From contig NZ_CP089466.1 of the NCBI RefSeq assembly GCF_021233415.1, positions 868,001 to 932,000 of the forward strand: DNA of 64,000 nucleotides, written 5' to 3'. Source of the DNA: Halobacterium litoreum (GTDB taxonomy: Archaea; Halobacteriota; Halobacteria; Halobacteriales; Halobacteriaceae). Shown here piece after piece: positions 8,194 to 17,484 of the stretch; within the stretch, counting starts at the first letter, position 1, and every line of letters begins with the position of its first letter. The position numbers and the translations under genes are program-made. The notes under the pieces are model-generated. The model was not told where the DNA came from. It searched no databases and saw only the letters and a program-made list of their open reading frames with translations.

Positions 8194-10128
8194 TCAGTTC
8201 CGCGGCTGAATCGGGAGTTCGACGTGCGTCGGGTGCGTCTCGGAGTGGTGGACGGTGTTCTCCGCGACCCGGGACTCGTCGTCGGTGTAGAGGTCGCCGC
8301 CCGTGTTCGGGTTCACGTCGAAGCGCGGCCAGTTCGACGACGAGATGTCGAGGCGGATGCGGTGGCCGGCCTCGAAGACGTTCGCGGTGTCGTAGGGCTC
8401 CATGTAGAACTCGTACACCTCGCCGGGTTCCACGAGGTCGGGTTCGTCGCGGTAGCCGCGGAAGCGCGCGCGACAGATGGAGTCCGAGATGTTCAGGTCG
8501 TAGCCGTCCGGGTAGTCCTCGCTCTCGGGGTACTCGTCGATCAGTTTCGCGGTGAAGTCCGTGTCCGGGCCGTCCGTCTCGCCGAACACGCGAACCCGGA
8601 TGGGGCCCGCGATTTCGACGGCCTCTTCGAGGGGCGGCGTGCGGTAGACGAGCACGTCGTCGCGCTGGCTGAGCGGACCGTAGGGCGCGCTCGCGCCGTA
8701 GGTGTCCTCGTCGGTGCGCTGGTCGTAGCCGCCCCGGCCCGCGAAGTCCACGATGTTCCGGTCGCCGAGCGGGTACGCCTCGACGGACTCCTCGCGTTGC
8801 TCGTAGGTGAGATACGACGAGGTGTTCCCGCCGATGGTCGGCACGGGGTTCTCGGGGTCGAAGTCGTAGGAGGTGGACGACTCGCTGGCGGTCGGCTTCT
8901 CGGTGGAGAGCGTGCCGTCGCCGTGCGCGTAGAACTTCGTCATCTCGGTGCCCTCGGGCGGCCAGTCCTCGGCAGTCCGCCACTCGCCGCCGTGGAACAG
9001 ATTCCCGTCCTCGGTCTGGTGGCCGTCCCCCGTGCCCATCATGAAGTACTCGACCGGCGGCTGGTCGCTCCAGGCGTTCTCCTCGCCGCGGAGGTAGTAA
9101 TCGAAGAAGCGCTTGCGCGTCTCCCGGTACTTCCGGGTGGCGTCCTCGCCGAACGCGAGGTCGCCGGCGGTCGGGTGTTCCCACGTCAGCGGCGGGAACA
9201 GGAGTTGCTCGCTGTGGTCGTGGCCGCCCGGGAGGCGCGCGAGGTGCGTCCACGGCCCCATCAGCATGTAGTGGTCGCTCTCTTTGGCCTCGCTCAGGCC
9301 GACGTAGTTGTCCGCCGTCGCACCCGTATAGGAGTCGTACCAGCCCCCGGAGTAGACGGTCGGCACGTCCGCGCTATCGTCGTAGTAGCGCTCGAAGTTG
9401 AAGCCCGGGTTCTGCCAGATGTCGTCGCTCGCCGACGCCTTCGTCATGATGTCGAACGCCCACTCCTCGTAGCCCGGGAGTTCCGCGAGCGCCGACTCGC
9501 CGCGCTGAATCGGGCCGTCCTCGAACACCTCGCGCACGTCCACGTCCGCGAACGTCTGCTGGACGTCCGGGTCTCGGAGCGCCTCGTGGGAGAATCCGGC
9601 GCCGAGCGTGAGCGCCCACGACAGCCAGCGCTGCTCGAAGGCGCCGTTGTGTCGGAACGTCTTCTTCCGGCCGTTTGCGGCACCCATGTTCACGAACATC
9701 CCCGCGAGGCCGTCGGGGTCCTGCGTCGCGAGCGCGTTCTGCACCCACGCGCCGTAACTCGTGCCGAGGGTCGCGACCTGCCCGTCGCAGTAGTCGCGCT
9801 CGGCGAGCCACTCGACGGTGTCGGCGCCGTCCTCGGCCTCGTGCTTGTGGATGTAGAAGTCGCCCTCGCTGTCGAAGCGCCCGCGGACGTCCTGAATCGC
9901 GATGACGTAGCCCCGGGAGGCGTACCACTCGCCGTGGCGGAGGCGGCCGCCGGTGCGGTCGTAGGGCGTCCGGTCGAGGATGACCGGTCGCGGCTCGTCG
10001 ATGGGTTCGTTGGTGTCGGGGTCTGCCGGTCGATAGATGTCCGTCGCCAGTCGCGTTCCGTCCCGCGTCGGGACCATGACGCGCAGGTCGGCGTGGACAC
10101 TGTACGGCTGGTCGCTGTCGCTTGCCAT
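8194..10128 (-). CDS. CocE/NonD family hydrolase (X-Pro dipeptidyl-peptidase S15 type)
   Basis: 644 residues. The N-terminus reads VMVPTRDGTRLATDIYRP, the signature opening of CocE/NonD alpha/beta hydrolases. The nucleophile is S124 in GTSYGAW, and a C-terminal jelly-roll-like domain contains GHRIRLDISSSNWPRFDVN. Known relatives cleave acyl esters or X-Pro dipeptides. No signal peptide is visible, so it should be cytoplasmic. It lies between the molybdenum hydroxylase and a nucleobase permease and may act on an ester or amide in the same pathway, but the substrate is unknown. Confidence 0.85.
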   Translation of the reverse strand: MASDSDQPYSVHADLRVMVPTRDGTRLATDIYRPADPDTNEPIDEPRPVILDRTPYDRTGGRLRHGEWYASRGYVIAIQDVRGRFDSEGDFYIHKHEAEDGADTVEWLAERDYCDGQVATLGTSYGAWVQNALATQDPDGLAGMFVNMGAANGRKKTFRHNGAFEQRWLSWALTLGAGFSHEALRDPDVQQTFADVDVREVFEDGPIQRGESALAELPGYEEWAFDIMTKASASDDIWQNPGFNFERYYDDSADVPTVYSGGWYDSYTGATADNYVGLSEAKESDHYMLMGPWTHLARLPGGHDHSEQLLFPPLTWEHPTAGDLAFGEDATRKYRETRKRFFDYYLRGEENAWSDQPPVEYFMMGTGDGHQTEDGNLFHGGEWRTAEDWPPEGTEMTKFYAHGDGTLSTEKPTASESSTSYDFDPENPVPTIGGNTSSYLTYEQREESVEAYPLGDRNIVDFAGRGGYDQRTDEDTYGASAPYGPLSQRDDVLVYRTPPLEEAVEIAGPIRVRVFGETDGPDTDFTAKLIDEYPESEDYPDGYDLNISDSICRARFRGYRDEPDLVEPGEVYEFYMEPYDTANVFEAGHRIRLDISSSNWPRFDVNPNTGGDLYTDDESRVAENTVHHSETHPTHVELPIQPRN

Positions 10129-10211
10129 ACGCTCACGACCGAGACCAGTCGCAAATACGTTTCCCCGCCACCCCAGTTTGTGACAGTTCTCGGACCGTAC
10201 GTGGCGGCAGA

Positions 10212-10219
10212 TTTATAAT
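10212..10219 (+). promoter_or_regulatory. TATA box of the nucleobase permease gene
   Basis: The AT-rich octamer tttataat stands out in GC-rich surroundings. It predicts transcription from about 10240 and a leader of some 60 bases before ATG 10304. Confidence 0.6.
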
Positions 10220-10251
10220 GGATGTTTGTAGAGAAAGGTACGTACCCGGTT

Positions 10252-10295
10252 TGGCAGTCAGACACACGCAACGGACTGCCACACCAGGACGGAGG
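10252..10295 (+). promoter_or_regulatory. Structured 5' leader with hairpin and Shine-Dalgarno site
   Basis: An eight-base perfect stem (tggcagtc 10252-10259 with gactgcca 10274-10281, 14-base loop) is followed by GGAGG at 10291-10295, nine bases before ATG 10304. Most haloarchaeal genes are leaderless, so a leader with both a hairpin and a clear ribosome-binding site may mediate regulation of the downstream permease. Confidence 0.45.
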
Positions 10296-10303
10296 ATTAC
10301 CAC

Positions 10304-11881
10304 ATGACAGCGGACGACGACGGCAACGACGAGGCGCACAGTTCGGGTGACCCCGAGATGGTAACAGACGGTGGCAGCGAGGCCAGCATGGTGGAGTACG
10401 GCATCGAGGACAAGCCACCACTCCTCGAATCCATTCTCCTCGGCACCCAACACTGGCTCACGATGGTCGGGTCGACCATCGCCATCCCGCTCGTGCTCGC
10501 GGGCTTCCTCGGCTTCGACGGCGCACAGACCGCCCAACTCGTCGGGACGTTCTTCGTCGTCTCCGGCGTCGCCACGCTCGCCCAGACCACCATCGGGAAC
10601 AAGTACCCCATCGTACAGGGCGGGACGTTCTCGATGCTCGGCCCCGCAATCGCCATCATCACCGTGATGGGGGGCGCAGACGGCGGCGCGAGTTCCACAG
10701 TGATGATGCGAGAACTGCAGGGCGCAATCATCGTCGCCGGTGCCGTCGAGGTACTCATCGGGTATCTCGGCCTGTTCGGTCGACTCAAGCGCTACATCGG
10801 CCCGCTCGTCATCGCCGTGGTCATCTCGCTCATCGGCCTCGCACTCGTCGGCGTCGGCCAGATCACGAGCCCGTCGCAGAACTGGTACCTCGCGGGACTG
10901 ACCCTCGGCCTCATCGTCCTGTTCTCGCAGTACCTCGACGACTACTCGCGGTACTTCCAACTGTTCCCGGTGTTGCTCGGCCTCGGGTCCGCGTACCTGC
11001 TCGCGCTCGGGCTGTCCGTGGCCGGCGTCGTCGACATCGTCAGCCTCAGCGCGGTCAGCGAAGCGCCGGCGGTTCGCGACATCACGCCGTTCCAGTGGGG
11101 GACGCCGCTGTTCACGGGCTCCTTCGCAGTCGGCATGGGTGCCGGGATGCTCGCGTCCGCCATCGAGAGTTTCGGCGACTATCACTCCGTCGCCCGAATG
11201 GCGGGCGAGGGCGCGCCGAACAAGCAGCGCATCAACCACGGCCTCGGCATGGAAGGCCTCGGCAACATGTTCGCCGGCATCATGGGCACCGGTAACGGCT
11301 CCACGTCGTACACCGAGAACGTCGGCGCCATCGGCATCACCGGCGTCGCGTCCCGATACGTCGTCCAGATCGGCGCCATCGTGATGATTCTCGTCGGCTA
11401 CGTCGGCTACTTCGGCGCGTTCGTCACGACGATTCCGAACGCCATCGTCGGCGGCCTGTTCCTCGCGATGTTCGCCCAAATTGTCGGCGTCGGCCTCAGC
11501 CAACTCCAACACGTCGACCTGAACCAGAACCGGAACGTCTTCGTGCTCGGGTTCGGCCTGTTCGCCGGCCTGTCGATTCCGCAGTACTTCGGCGGGCTGC
11601 CGAACGGCGCGCTCGAAGCCGGCTTCTCGAACGTGCCCGTGCTCGGTAGCGTCCTCGGCATCCCCGAGGTCGCGACCGCCATCGGCATCATCGGCGGCAC
11701 CGAAATCGCGGTCGGCGGCATCGCCGCGTTCATCCTCGACAACACCATCCCCGGCAGCCACGAGGAGCGTGGCCTCCAGGCCTGGGAGGACATCACCGAG
11801 GACGAGGACGCCTTCGAACCGTACCACGAGCGGTTCATGCCCGGCGGCGAATCCGCCAACGAGGACCTCGCGGACGACTGA
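10304..11881 (+). CDS. Nucleobase:cation symporter-2 (xanthine/uracil permease) family transporter
   Basis: 525 residues with about 12-14 membrane segments after a 45-residue acidic N-terminal tail. Family signatures include QHWLTMVGSTIAIPL near the first helix, YPIVQGGTFSML, the ESFGDYHSVARM segment and GTGNGSTSYTEN. NCS2 proteins import xanthine, uric acid, uracil or related bases with a cation. With XdhC, a molybdenum hydroxylase and a dihydropyrimidinase-like enzyme close by, a purine or pyrimidine substrate is likely. A GGAGG site precedes the ATG. Confidence 0.9.
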   Translation: MTADDDGNDEAHSSGDPEMVTDGGSEASMVEYGIEDKPPLLESILLGTQHWLTMVGSTIAIPLVLAGFLGFDGAQTAQLVGTFFVVSGVATLAQTTIGNKYPIVQGGTFSMLGPAIAIITVMGGADGGASSTVMMRELQGAIIVAGAVEVLIGYLGLFGRLKRYIGPLVIAVVISLIGLALVGVGQITSPSQNWYLAGLTLGLIVLFSQYLDDYSRYFQLFPVLLGLGSAYLLALGLSVAGVVDIVSLSAVSEAPAVRDITPFQWGTPLFTGSFAVGMGAGMLASAIESFGDYHSVARMAGEGAPNKQRINHGLGMEGLGNMFAGIMGTGNGSTSYTENVGAIGITGVASRYVVQIGAIVMILVGYVGYFGAFVTTIPNAIVGGLFLAMFAQIVGVGLSQLQHVDLNQNRNVFVLGFGLFAGLSIPQYFGGLPNGALEAGFSNVPVLGSVLGIPEVATAIGIIGGTEIAVGGIAAFILDNTIPGSHEERGLQAWEDITEDEDAFEPYHERFMPGGESANEDLADD

Positions 11882-11932
11882 CCCCGCACTCCTCGTCGCA
11901 ACGTAAAAGACCACCCACCGTTTTCTCCGAGT

Positions 11933-12343
11933 ATGAGCGAGCGAGACGAGAGCGTCGGACACGTCGAAATCACGCGCATGTCGCTCCGCGGCGGCGGCTG
12001 GATCGGGTACTCCGAGGACAGCGTGTTCGTCGACGAAGGCGACGACGAACGCGTGAAGATACACAACGAGGCCGTCCAGCGAATCGGCATCCGGATGCTG
12101 TCCTGGGACGTGGCCGTGATGAGCGTGCTGTTGGTCGGCATCGGCGCGTACGTCGCGTGGACGCGGAACCCCCTCGTCGGTGCCGGGTTCGCTGCCCTCG
12201 GCGCGTTCAGCCTCTATCGCACGTACAGCAAGCGCTACGCGCTCGTCGTCCACGTGGAGAACCGTCCGAAACCGATTGCCGTCCACCCCGAACACCCCAA
12301 GGAGTGCATGCAGACGCTCGCCGACCGCCTCGGACTGGAGTGA
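11933..12343 (+). CDS. Small two-helix membrane protein, unrecognised
   Basis: 136 residues. A charged N-terminal part of about 60 residues is followed by two closely spaced membrane helices (VAVMSVLLVGIGAYVAW and a Gly-Ala-rich second one), then a YSKRYALVVHVENRPKPIAVHPEHP tail region. The layout, a PH-like or beta-rich cytosolic part around a helical hairpin, is common in uncharacterised archaeal proteins. It ends one base before the convergent DUF35 gene, so the two 3' ends abut. No function can be assigned. Confidence 0.65.
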   Translation: MSERDESVGHVEITRMSLRGGGWIGYSEDSVFVDEGDDERVKIHNEAVQRIGIRMLSWDVAVMSVLLVGIGAYVAWTRNPLVGAGFAALGAFSLYRTYSKRYALVVHVENRPKPIAVHPEHPKECMQTLADRLGLE

Positions 12344-12344
12344 G

Positions 12345-12653
12345 TCAGACGCCTTCGAGTCGCGGCCCGCGCTCGCCGTCTCGCAGTTCGTAGTCGCCCG
12401 CCAGCACCACCGCGTCGCCCGCAGTCAGTTCCTCGTCGGCGACCTGTGCCGTCACCTGCACGTCCCCGAACCGCGCGATGGCGAGGTGGTTCGGTTCGCG
12501 GACGCCCGGCGGCGTCACTCGGGAGACGGTCGTCGCGACGACGACGCCCTCGCCGACTTCGACGCTTGCGAAGTCGGTTCCGCCACAGGACGGGCAGCGC
12601 GCGCGGTCGTACGCCCACGCCTCGCCGCACGTCCCGCACTGAGTCGCGGTCAT
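12345..12653 (-). CDS. DUF35 (zinc ribbon + OB-fold) acyl-CoA-associated protein
   Basis: 102 residues. Two zinc-ribbon pairs, CGTC and CPSC, sit in the first 25 residues, followed by an OB-fold that includes TVSRVTPPGV and PNHLAIARFGDVQVTAQV. DUF35 proteins work with thiolase-like enzymes, for example as a bridge in archaeal acetoacetyl-CoA thiolase complexes. Its start overlaps the thiolase stop (ATGA), consistent with a fixed-ratio complex. Confidence 0.85.
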   Translation of the reverse strand: MTATQCGTCGEAWAYDRARCPSCGGTDFASVEVGEGVVVATTVSRVTPPGVREPNHLAIARFGDVQVTAQVADEELTAGDAVVLAGDYELRDGERGPRLEGV

Positions 12654-13789
12654 TCTGCGACCTCCAGCAGGGAGCAGACCGCGTTGTTCCCGAAGCCCGC
12701 GACGTTCACCGCGAGACCGGTCTCGCAGTCCACCTGTCGGCCGTCGGCGTCGCCGCGCAACTGCCAGACGAGTTCGACCAGTTGGGAGACGCCGGTGCCA
12801 CCCAATGGGTGGCCGCGGGCCTTCAGGCCGCCGCCCGGATTCACCGGGAGCGCGCCGTCGAGGGCCGTCTCGCCGTCCATCGTCGCTTCCCACGCCTCGC
12901 CCGCGTCGTAGAAGCCGAGTTCTTCGAGTTCGAGCAGTTCCAGCACGGTGAACGCGTCGTGGATGCACGCCACGTCCACGTCGTCCCGGCCGCGCTCGGC
13001 CGCCTCGAACGCTCGCTCGCCGGCCTCGCGGACGCTCGCGATGTCCAGCGGGTCGGCGCGCTCCGCGACGGCGTGCGTGCCCACGGCGCTCTCGCACGCC
13101 CGCACCGACACCGCGCCGCCGCCGTTGGTGAGGACGAGCGCGGCCGCGCCGTCTGTCGTCGGACAGCAGTCGTAGAGCCGCAGCGGGTCGGCGACGAGCG
13201 GCGAGTCGAGCGCGTCCGCGACCGAGATTCGCTTCTGGAACTGCGCGTAGTCGTTTCGCGCGCCGTTCGCGTGGTTCTTCACCGCGACCTCGGCGAGCGC
13301 CTCGCGGGGCGCGTCGTGGCGCCGCAGGTAGGCGTCCGCGGCGAGCCCGCCGAACGACGGGAGCGTGACGCCGTGCGCGTACTCCTCGGCGTGAACGATG
13401 CTGCCGATGACGCCGGTGGCGGTCTCCGTGCTCGCGCTCGACATCTTCTCGCCGCCGACGACGAGCGCGGTGTCCGCGGCGCCCGATGCGACGGCCTGTA
13501 CGCCGCGCTGGAACGCGCTCGCGCCGCTCGCGCTCGTGTTCTCCACGCGGTCGGCCTGCGCGCCGTGCGCGCCGACGCTGGCGGCGAGCGCGTTGTGGAG
13601 GCCCGACACCTCCTCGAAGGCTTCCGCGGCCATGTTTCCGACGTGAACGGCGTCGACGGCGCTCCCGTCGACGCCCGCGTCGTCCAACGCGCGGGTCGCC
13701 GCGCGCTCCAACAGGGTTCTGACGTCGGCGTCGGCGTCGCCCGAGAACGGGGTCATGCCGGCGCCGGCGATACGCACGTCTGCTTGCAT
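12650..13789 (-). CDS. Thiolase family protein (SCP-x type) lacking the usual nucleophilic cysteine
   Basis: 379 residues. The C-terminal signature GHPLGGTGVSQLVELVWQLRG and the HDAFT segment are of the SCP-x-type thiolase. At the N-terminal active site, where this family normally reads VExxCASG, the sequence is VENTSASG, so Ser-86 replaces the expected nucleophilic Cys. Either it belongs to a variant subfamily or it is a non-condensing partner. It is coupled to DUF35. A cctatacgt TATA-like element and a GGAGG run about 10-14 bases before ATG 13789 support this start. Confidence 0.8.
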   Translation of the reverse strand: MQADVRIAGAGMTPFSGDADADVRTLLERAATRALDDAGVDGSAVDAVHVGNMAAEAFEEVSGLHNALAASVGAHGAQADRVENTSASGASAFQRGVQAVASGAADTALVVGGEKMSSASTETATGVIGSIVHAEEYAHGVTLPSFGGLAADAYLRRHDAPREALAEVAVKNHANGARNDYAQFQKRISVADALDSPLVADPLRLYDCCPTTDGAAALVLTNGGGAVSVRACESAVGTHAVAERADPLDIASVREAGERAFEAAERGRDDVDVACIHDAFTVLELLELEELGFYDAGEAWEATMDGETALDGALPVNPGGGLKARGHPLGGTGVSQLVELVWQLRGDADGRQVDCETGLAVNVAGFGNNAVCSLLEVAE

Positions 13790-13880
13790 TGGGGCTGACA
13801 CCTCCAGTTCGTGAGGGGGTGACGTATAGGTTGGGTCGCGGATGCACAGAGTTAAGTGCGGTTGCGAATTTCTCTCACAC

Positions 13881-15311
13881 ATGGGTAGCGAGCCAGCAGA
13901 CCTGAGAGTCGTCAATGCGCGCGTCGTCACCCCGTCCGGCACCATCGACGGTGGCGTGGCGTCTCGCGACGGCAAAATCCTGAAAGTCGGCACCGAACCG
14001 AACCTCCCGGACGCGGAGCGAACCATCGACGCCGAGGGGAACTACCTCATCCCCGGCTTCATCGACCCGCACGTTCACTGGGGGCTGAGCCGGTACGAAT
14101 TCGACTACCACGAAGGACTCGAACACGACTTCGAGACGGAGACGCGGGGCGCGGTCCACGGCGGGGTCACCACGGTCGTGAACTTCCTGCTCCAGCCCGA
14201 CCCCTACCTGCCGGATATGGACTTCTTCAAGCGCGCCGGTGAGGAGAACTCCTTCATCGACTTCGCGTACCACGCCATCGTCCACCAGGACCACCACGTC
14301 GAGGAAATCGAGGGACTCGCCGAGGAAGGCATCCGGTCGTACAAGATTTTCTTCAACTGGTACAAGCACGCCAGCCCCGAACTCGGCATCGACCACTCCG
14401 ACGCCGGTCGCACGTACAAGGTGTTGGACAAGGTCTCGGAGATCAACGACGGCGTCGTGATGTTCCACGCGGAGAACGAGGACCTCGCCATCGAGCGCCG
14501 GCGGGAACTCCAGGAGGAGGGCCGCAACGACCTGCTCGCGTGGAGCGAGGCGTCCCCGAACGTCGCCGAGGCGATGCCCATCGAGCAGATTGCCCGCATG
14601 ACCGAGTACACCGACTCGCGGTCGTACATCGTCCACATGAGTACGGGCGAGGGTGTCGACATCTGCGAGAAGTACCAGGAGCAGGGCGTGAACATCCACG
14701 CCGAGACGCTGCCGGCGTTCCTCTGTCACACGAAACACGACGAGGAACTCGGCACGTGGGGCAAGATTAGCCCGCCGCTGCGCGGCGAGGAGTCGAAGAA
14801 GCGCCTCTGGGAGGGCCTGCGCAACGGCACCGTCGACTACATGGGCACCGACCACTGCCCGCACAAGATCGAGTTCAAGGAGAAGGACACCGGGAAGCAC
14901 GGCGACATCTGGGACGCCATCCCCGGCGACAACAACGGCATCGAGTACTTCCTGCCCGTGATGATGAGCGAGGGCGTGAACAAGAACCGCATCTCGATGG
15001 AGCGCCTCGTCGAAATCTGTGCGGAGAACAACGCCAAGCGCTGGGGGCTCTACCCCCGGAAGGGCGCGCTCGCCGAGGGCTCGGACGCCGACATGGTCAT
15101 CGTGGACCTCGACAAGAGCAAGGTCGTGGACGACGACTTCTACCACACGATGGAACCCCGGTACTCGACGTTCCACGGCCAGGAACTCACCGGCCTCCCG
15201 ACGCACACCATCGTCGGCGGCGAGGTCGTCGTGGAGGACGACGAACTGCAGGTCGACGCTGGCGGCCGCGACTACCTGCCCCGCGGCGAGAACGGCGTCC
15301 CACGCGAGTAG
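13881..15311 (+). CDS. Dihydropyrimidinase/hydantoinase-like cyclic amidohydrolase
   Basis: 476 residues, the usual length of the family. Metal-site motifs are PGFIDPHVHWG near residue 60, the GIRSYKIFFNW segment whose Lys is the expected carbamylated bridge, IVHMSTGEG near 250 for a histidine ligand, and GTDHCPHK near 325. The enzyme class opens cyclic amide rings in dihydropyrimidines, hydantoins and allantoin. The phenotype fits ring opening after oxidation by the nearby molybdenum hydroxylase. ATG 13881 follows a gttaagt TATA-like element by about 28 bases. Confidence 0.85.
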   Translation: MGSEPADLRVVNARVVTPSGTIDGGVASRDGKILKVGTEPNLPDAERTIDAEGNYLIPGFIDPHVHWGLSRYEFDYHEGLEHDFETETRGAVHGGVTTVVNFLLQPDPYLPDMDFFKRAGEENSFIDFAYHAIVHQDHHVEEIEGLAEEGIRSYKIFFNWYKHASPELGIDHSDAGRTYKVLDKVSEINDGVVMFHAENEDLAIERRRELQEEGRNDLLAWSEASPNVAEAMPIEQIARMTEYTDSRSYIVHMSTGEGVDICEKYQEQGVNIHAETLPAFLCHTKHDEELGTWGKISPPLRGEESKKRLWEGLRNGTVDYMGTDHCPHKIEFKEKDTGKHGDIWDAIPGDNNGIEYFLPVMMSEGVNKNRISMERLVEICAENNAKRWGLYPRKGALAEGSDADMVIVDLDKSKVVDDDFYHTMEPRYSTFHGQELTGLPTHTIVGGEVVVEDDELQVDAGGRDYLPRGENGVPRE

Positions 15312-15434
15312 CACGAGCGTGGGGGCCCGGCAGACGAACTGTGTTCGTCTGCCGGCGTTCCGCGGGAGTAAAGCGACCGTGGAGCACGAAGGACGCACCG
15401 CGTCTCTCGCCGTTCCACGGGAGTAAAGCGACCG
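15296..15434. repeat. Three direct 'gene-tail' repeats downstream of the amidohydrolase
   Basis: The last codons of the amidohydrolase (15296-15319) are echoed at 15356-15379 and 15411-15434. Each copy keeps the order cgt-tcc-(a/g)cg-ggag-ta with a stop codon and then a cgaccg-like tail, so each would again encode V-P-R-E-stop. Copies two and three differ at a single base. Confidence 0.75.
15327..15355. terminator. 13-bp perfect hairpin, possible terminator or repeat core
   Basis: Arms ccggcagacgaac (15327-15339) and gttcgtctgccgg (15343-15355) pair perfectly around a three-base loop. It lies 16 bases after the amidohydrolase stop. No T-run follows, so terminator function is not certain. Confidence 0.5.
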
Positions 15435-15541
15435 CCGCACAGGGCGTAACCGACCGAACGACCCCCGTTTTTCGAGTGTTCGAGCCGACGGAGCGACGGC
15501 TGACGAGTCGGTTACTGCGGAGAAGTGGGTGACCGCGTTCG

Positions 15542-17242
15542 TCAGTTCTCTGCTTCGTCGAGGGTGGCCGCCTCGTCCTCGTGGAGGCGGAAGTCGTCGA
15601 GGCTGTCGGCCATCTCGTCGGCGATGTCGTCCACGTCCCCGGAGCGCTCCGCGACGTTCGAGACGGACTCGCGTTGCTCCTCGACGCCCGCGGCGACCTG
15701 CTGCATGCGTCCGCTCACGTCGCGACTGGAGTCCGCGACCTCCTCGACGAGTTGGTGGACGGTCTCGGCGCTCTGGGCCTGGTCCTCGGTGGCCTCCGTA
15801 ATCTCGCCGAGGCCGTGGTTCGTCTCCGAGATGGCGTCCTCGATTTCCTCGATGCGGTCGACGACGTCTTCGACGGCGGCCGCGCCCTGTTCGACCTCCT
15901 CGTTGCTGTCAGCGATGGCGTCCGCGGTGGTGTCGATGCCGTCCTTGAGGTCGTCGACGATGCCCGAGATTTCCGCGACGGCTTCCTTGGACTCCTCGGC
16001 GAGTTCCTTCACCTCGTCTGCGACGACCTTGAAACCGCTGCCGTCGCCGCCCGCGCGCGCCGCCTCGATGTTCGCGTTGAGCGCGAGGAGGCTCGTCTGG
16101 TCGGCGATTTCGTCGATCATCTCCGTCATCTCGTTGATGGTGTCCATGCGCGCTTCGAGTGACTGGACGACCTCCCTGTTGCGCTCGGACGCCGCCATCG
16201 CGCGCTCCATGCGCTCGATGGCGTCCTCGGCGTCCTCGGCGCCCTCGCTCGCGAGGCTGTTCGCGTCCTCCGCGAGCCGGTCTATCTGCTGGGCGGTCGC
16301 CGCAATCTCCTCGACGGTCGCGGAGAGTTCCGAGACGTTCGCCTCGGCGCGCTCGGTGCGCTCGGTCTGCTCCTCGGCGACCTCGGAGACGCGCTCGCTG
16401 GAGTGCTCGATTTCGCCGATGGCGGCGTTTGCCTCGCGGCTCGCCTCGCTGAGGGTCTCGGCGATGGCTTCGAGTTGCTGGGCGTGGTCGCGGGCCTCGG
16501 CGAGCGCCGACCGCGTGTTCCGCACCGCGTAGTCGAGGTCCGACGCCATCTCGTCGAACTCGCGGTAGACGTTCCGGATGGCGTCGAAGTCCGCGTCGGG
16601 CTCTCGGACGTCCGGCTGAACGGTGTAGTCGCCGGTGGAGAGCGCTTCGAGGCTGGTCTTGAGTTCCTCGATGACCTCGCTCTGGTAGGCTTCGAGTTGC
16701 TCCTCGCGCTCGCGGAGTTCGACGCGCTCGCTGATGTCCTGGTTGATTTCGAGCGCGCCGACGACGTCGCCGTCCGCGCCGAAGAACGGCATGACGGTGC
16801 GGTTGACGGGGACTTCCTCGCCGTTCACGGAGACCGTGTCTTCGAGGTTGCGGACGCCTTCGCCGGTGTCGAGGACGCGGCGCATCACGGAGTTGTCGGC
16901 CTCGTCGTAGTCGAAGAGGCAGTCGCCGTACAGTTGGCCGGGTTCGCGGTCGAACAGTTCGCGGGCTTGTTCGTTGAGTTTGGTGAAGTGCCCGCCGTCG
17001 TCCACGACGAACACGGGGTAGCCCATGCCGGCGAGGAAACTCTCGACGACCGAACCGACCGTCGCGCGGTCGCGCCACGCGACTGGGTCGTGGCCGTCCT
17101 CGGTCTCCCACTGGCGCGGGTCGTTGCCGTCTCGGACGTACGAACGGGGTTCGTCGTTGGAGGGCTCGTCTTCGGTGGTGGCGCTGGCGCTGTCTGCTGA
17201 CCCGGTGACGCCGGAAACGACGCTGGTCAGGAATTCGAACAT
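15542..17242 (-). CDS. Soluble methyl-accepting transducer with PAS domain
   Basis: 566 residues with no convincing membrane helix. A PAS domain occupies about residues 60-180 ([22 protein letters not shown] through [20 protein letters not shown]). A long coiled coil follows, with the conserved hairpin tip [23 protein letters not shown] near residues 375-395, and glutamate/glutamine-rich methylation helices on each side. It should sense a cytoplasmic ligand or redox state and signal to CheA. Upstream is a 240-base AT-richer gap that probably holds its promoter. Confidence 0.92.
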   Translation of the reverse strand: MFEFLTSVVSGVTGSADSASATTEDEPSNDEPRSYVRDGNDPRQWETEDGHDPVAWRDRATVGSVVESFLAGMGYPVFVVDDGGHFTKLNEQARELFDREPGQLYGDCLFDYDEADNSVMRRVLDTGEGVRNLEDTVSVNGEEVPVNRTVMPFFGADGDVVGALEINQDISERVELREREEQLEAYQSEVIEELKTSLEALSTGDYTVQPDVREPDADFDAIRNVYREFDEMASDLDYAVRNTRSALAEARDHAQQLEAIAETLSEASREANAAIGEIEHSSERVSEVAEEQTERTERAEANVSELSATVEEIAATAQQIDRLAEDANSLASEGAEDAEDAIERMERAMAASERNREVVQSLEARMDTINEMTEMIDEIADQTSLLALNANIEAARAGGDGSGFKVVADEVKELAEESKEAVAEISGIVDDLKDGIDTTADAIADSNEEVEQGAAAVEDVVDRIEEIEDAISETNHGLGEITEATEDQAQSAETVHQLVEEVADSSRDVSGRMQQVAAGVEEQRESVSNVAERSGDVDDIADEMADSLDDFRLHEDEAATLDEAEN

Positions 17243-17484
17243 GTGTCTGCGGTCACCCTAACTACTGAACGCCTCACGAAACACCTATTTAAATTGTCGG
17301 TGCCGGGTTTCAGAACTGATATCGCAGGCCCACACACCCACGATTCGTGACAGTGGGAGACAAATACGAGAAATTTTATATTGCGTATCTCGTCAGTAGG
17401 TGCGATACAGAATTCCGTTACGCTTCGATATAGTCACTTCCGCTCCGGTCGACTCTCGAACCTGTCCTTTGGCTGAAAGTCGAC
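17243..17484. other. Intergenic gap with an AT-rich core, no gene seen
   Basis: The gap separates the transducer start from the 3' end of the helicase pair. Its centre is AT-rich (gaaattttatattgcg at about 17371-17386), flanked by acgaga and tctcgt half-sites. It looks like a promoter or operator. I find no convincing open frame or RNA gene. Confidence 0.4.
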
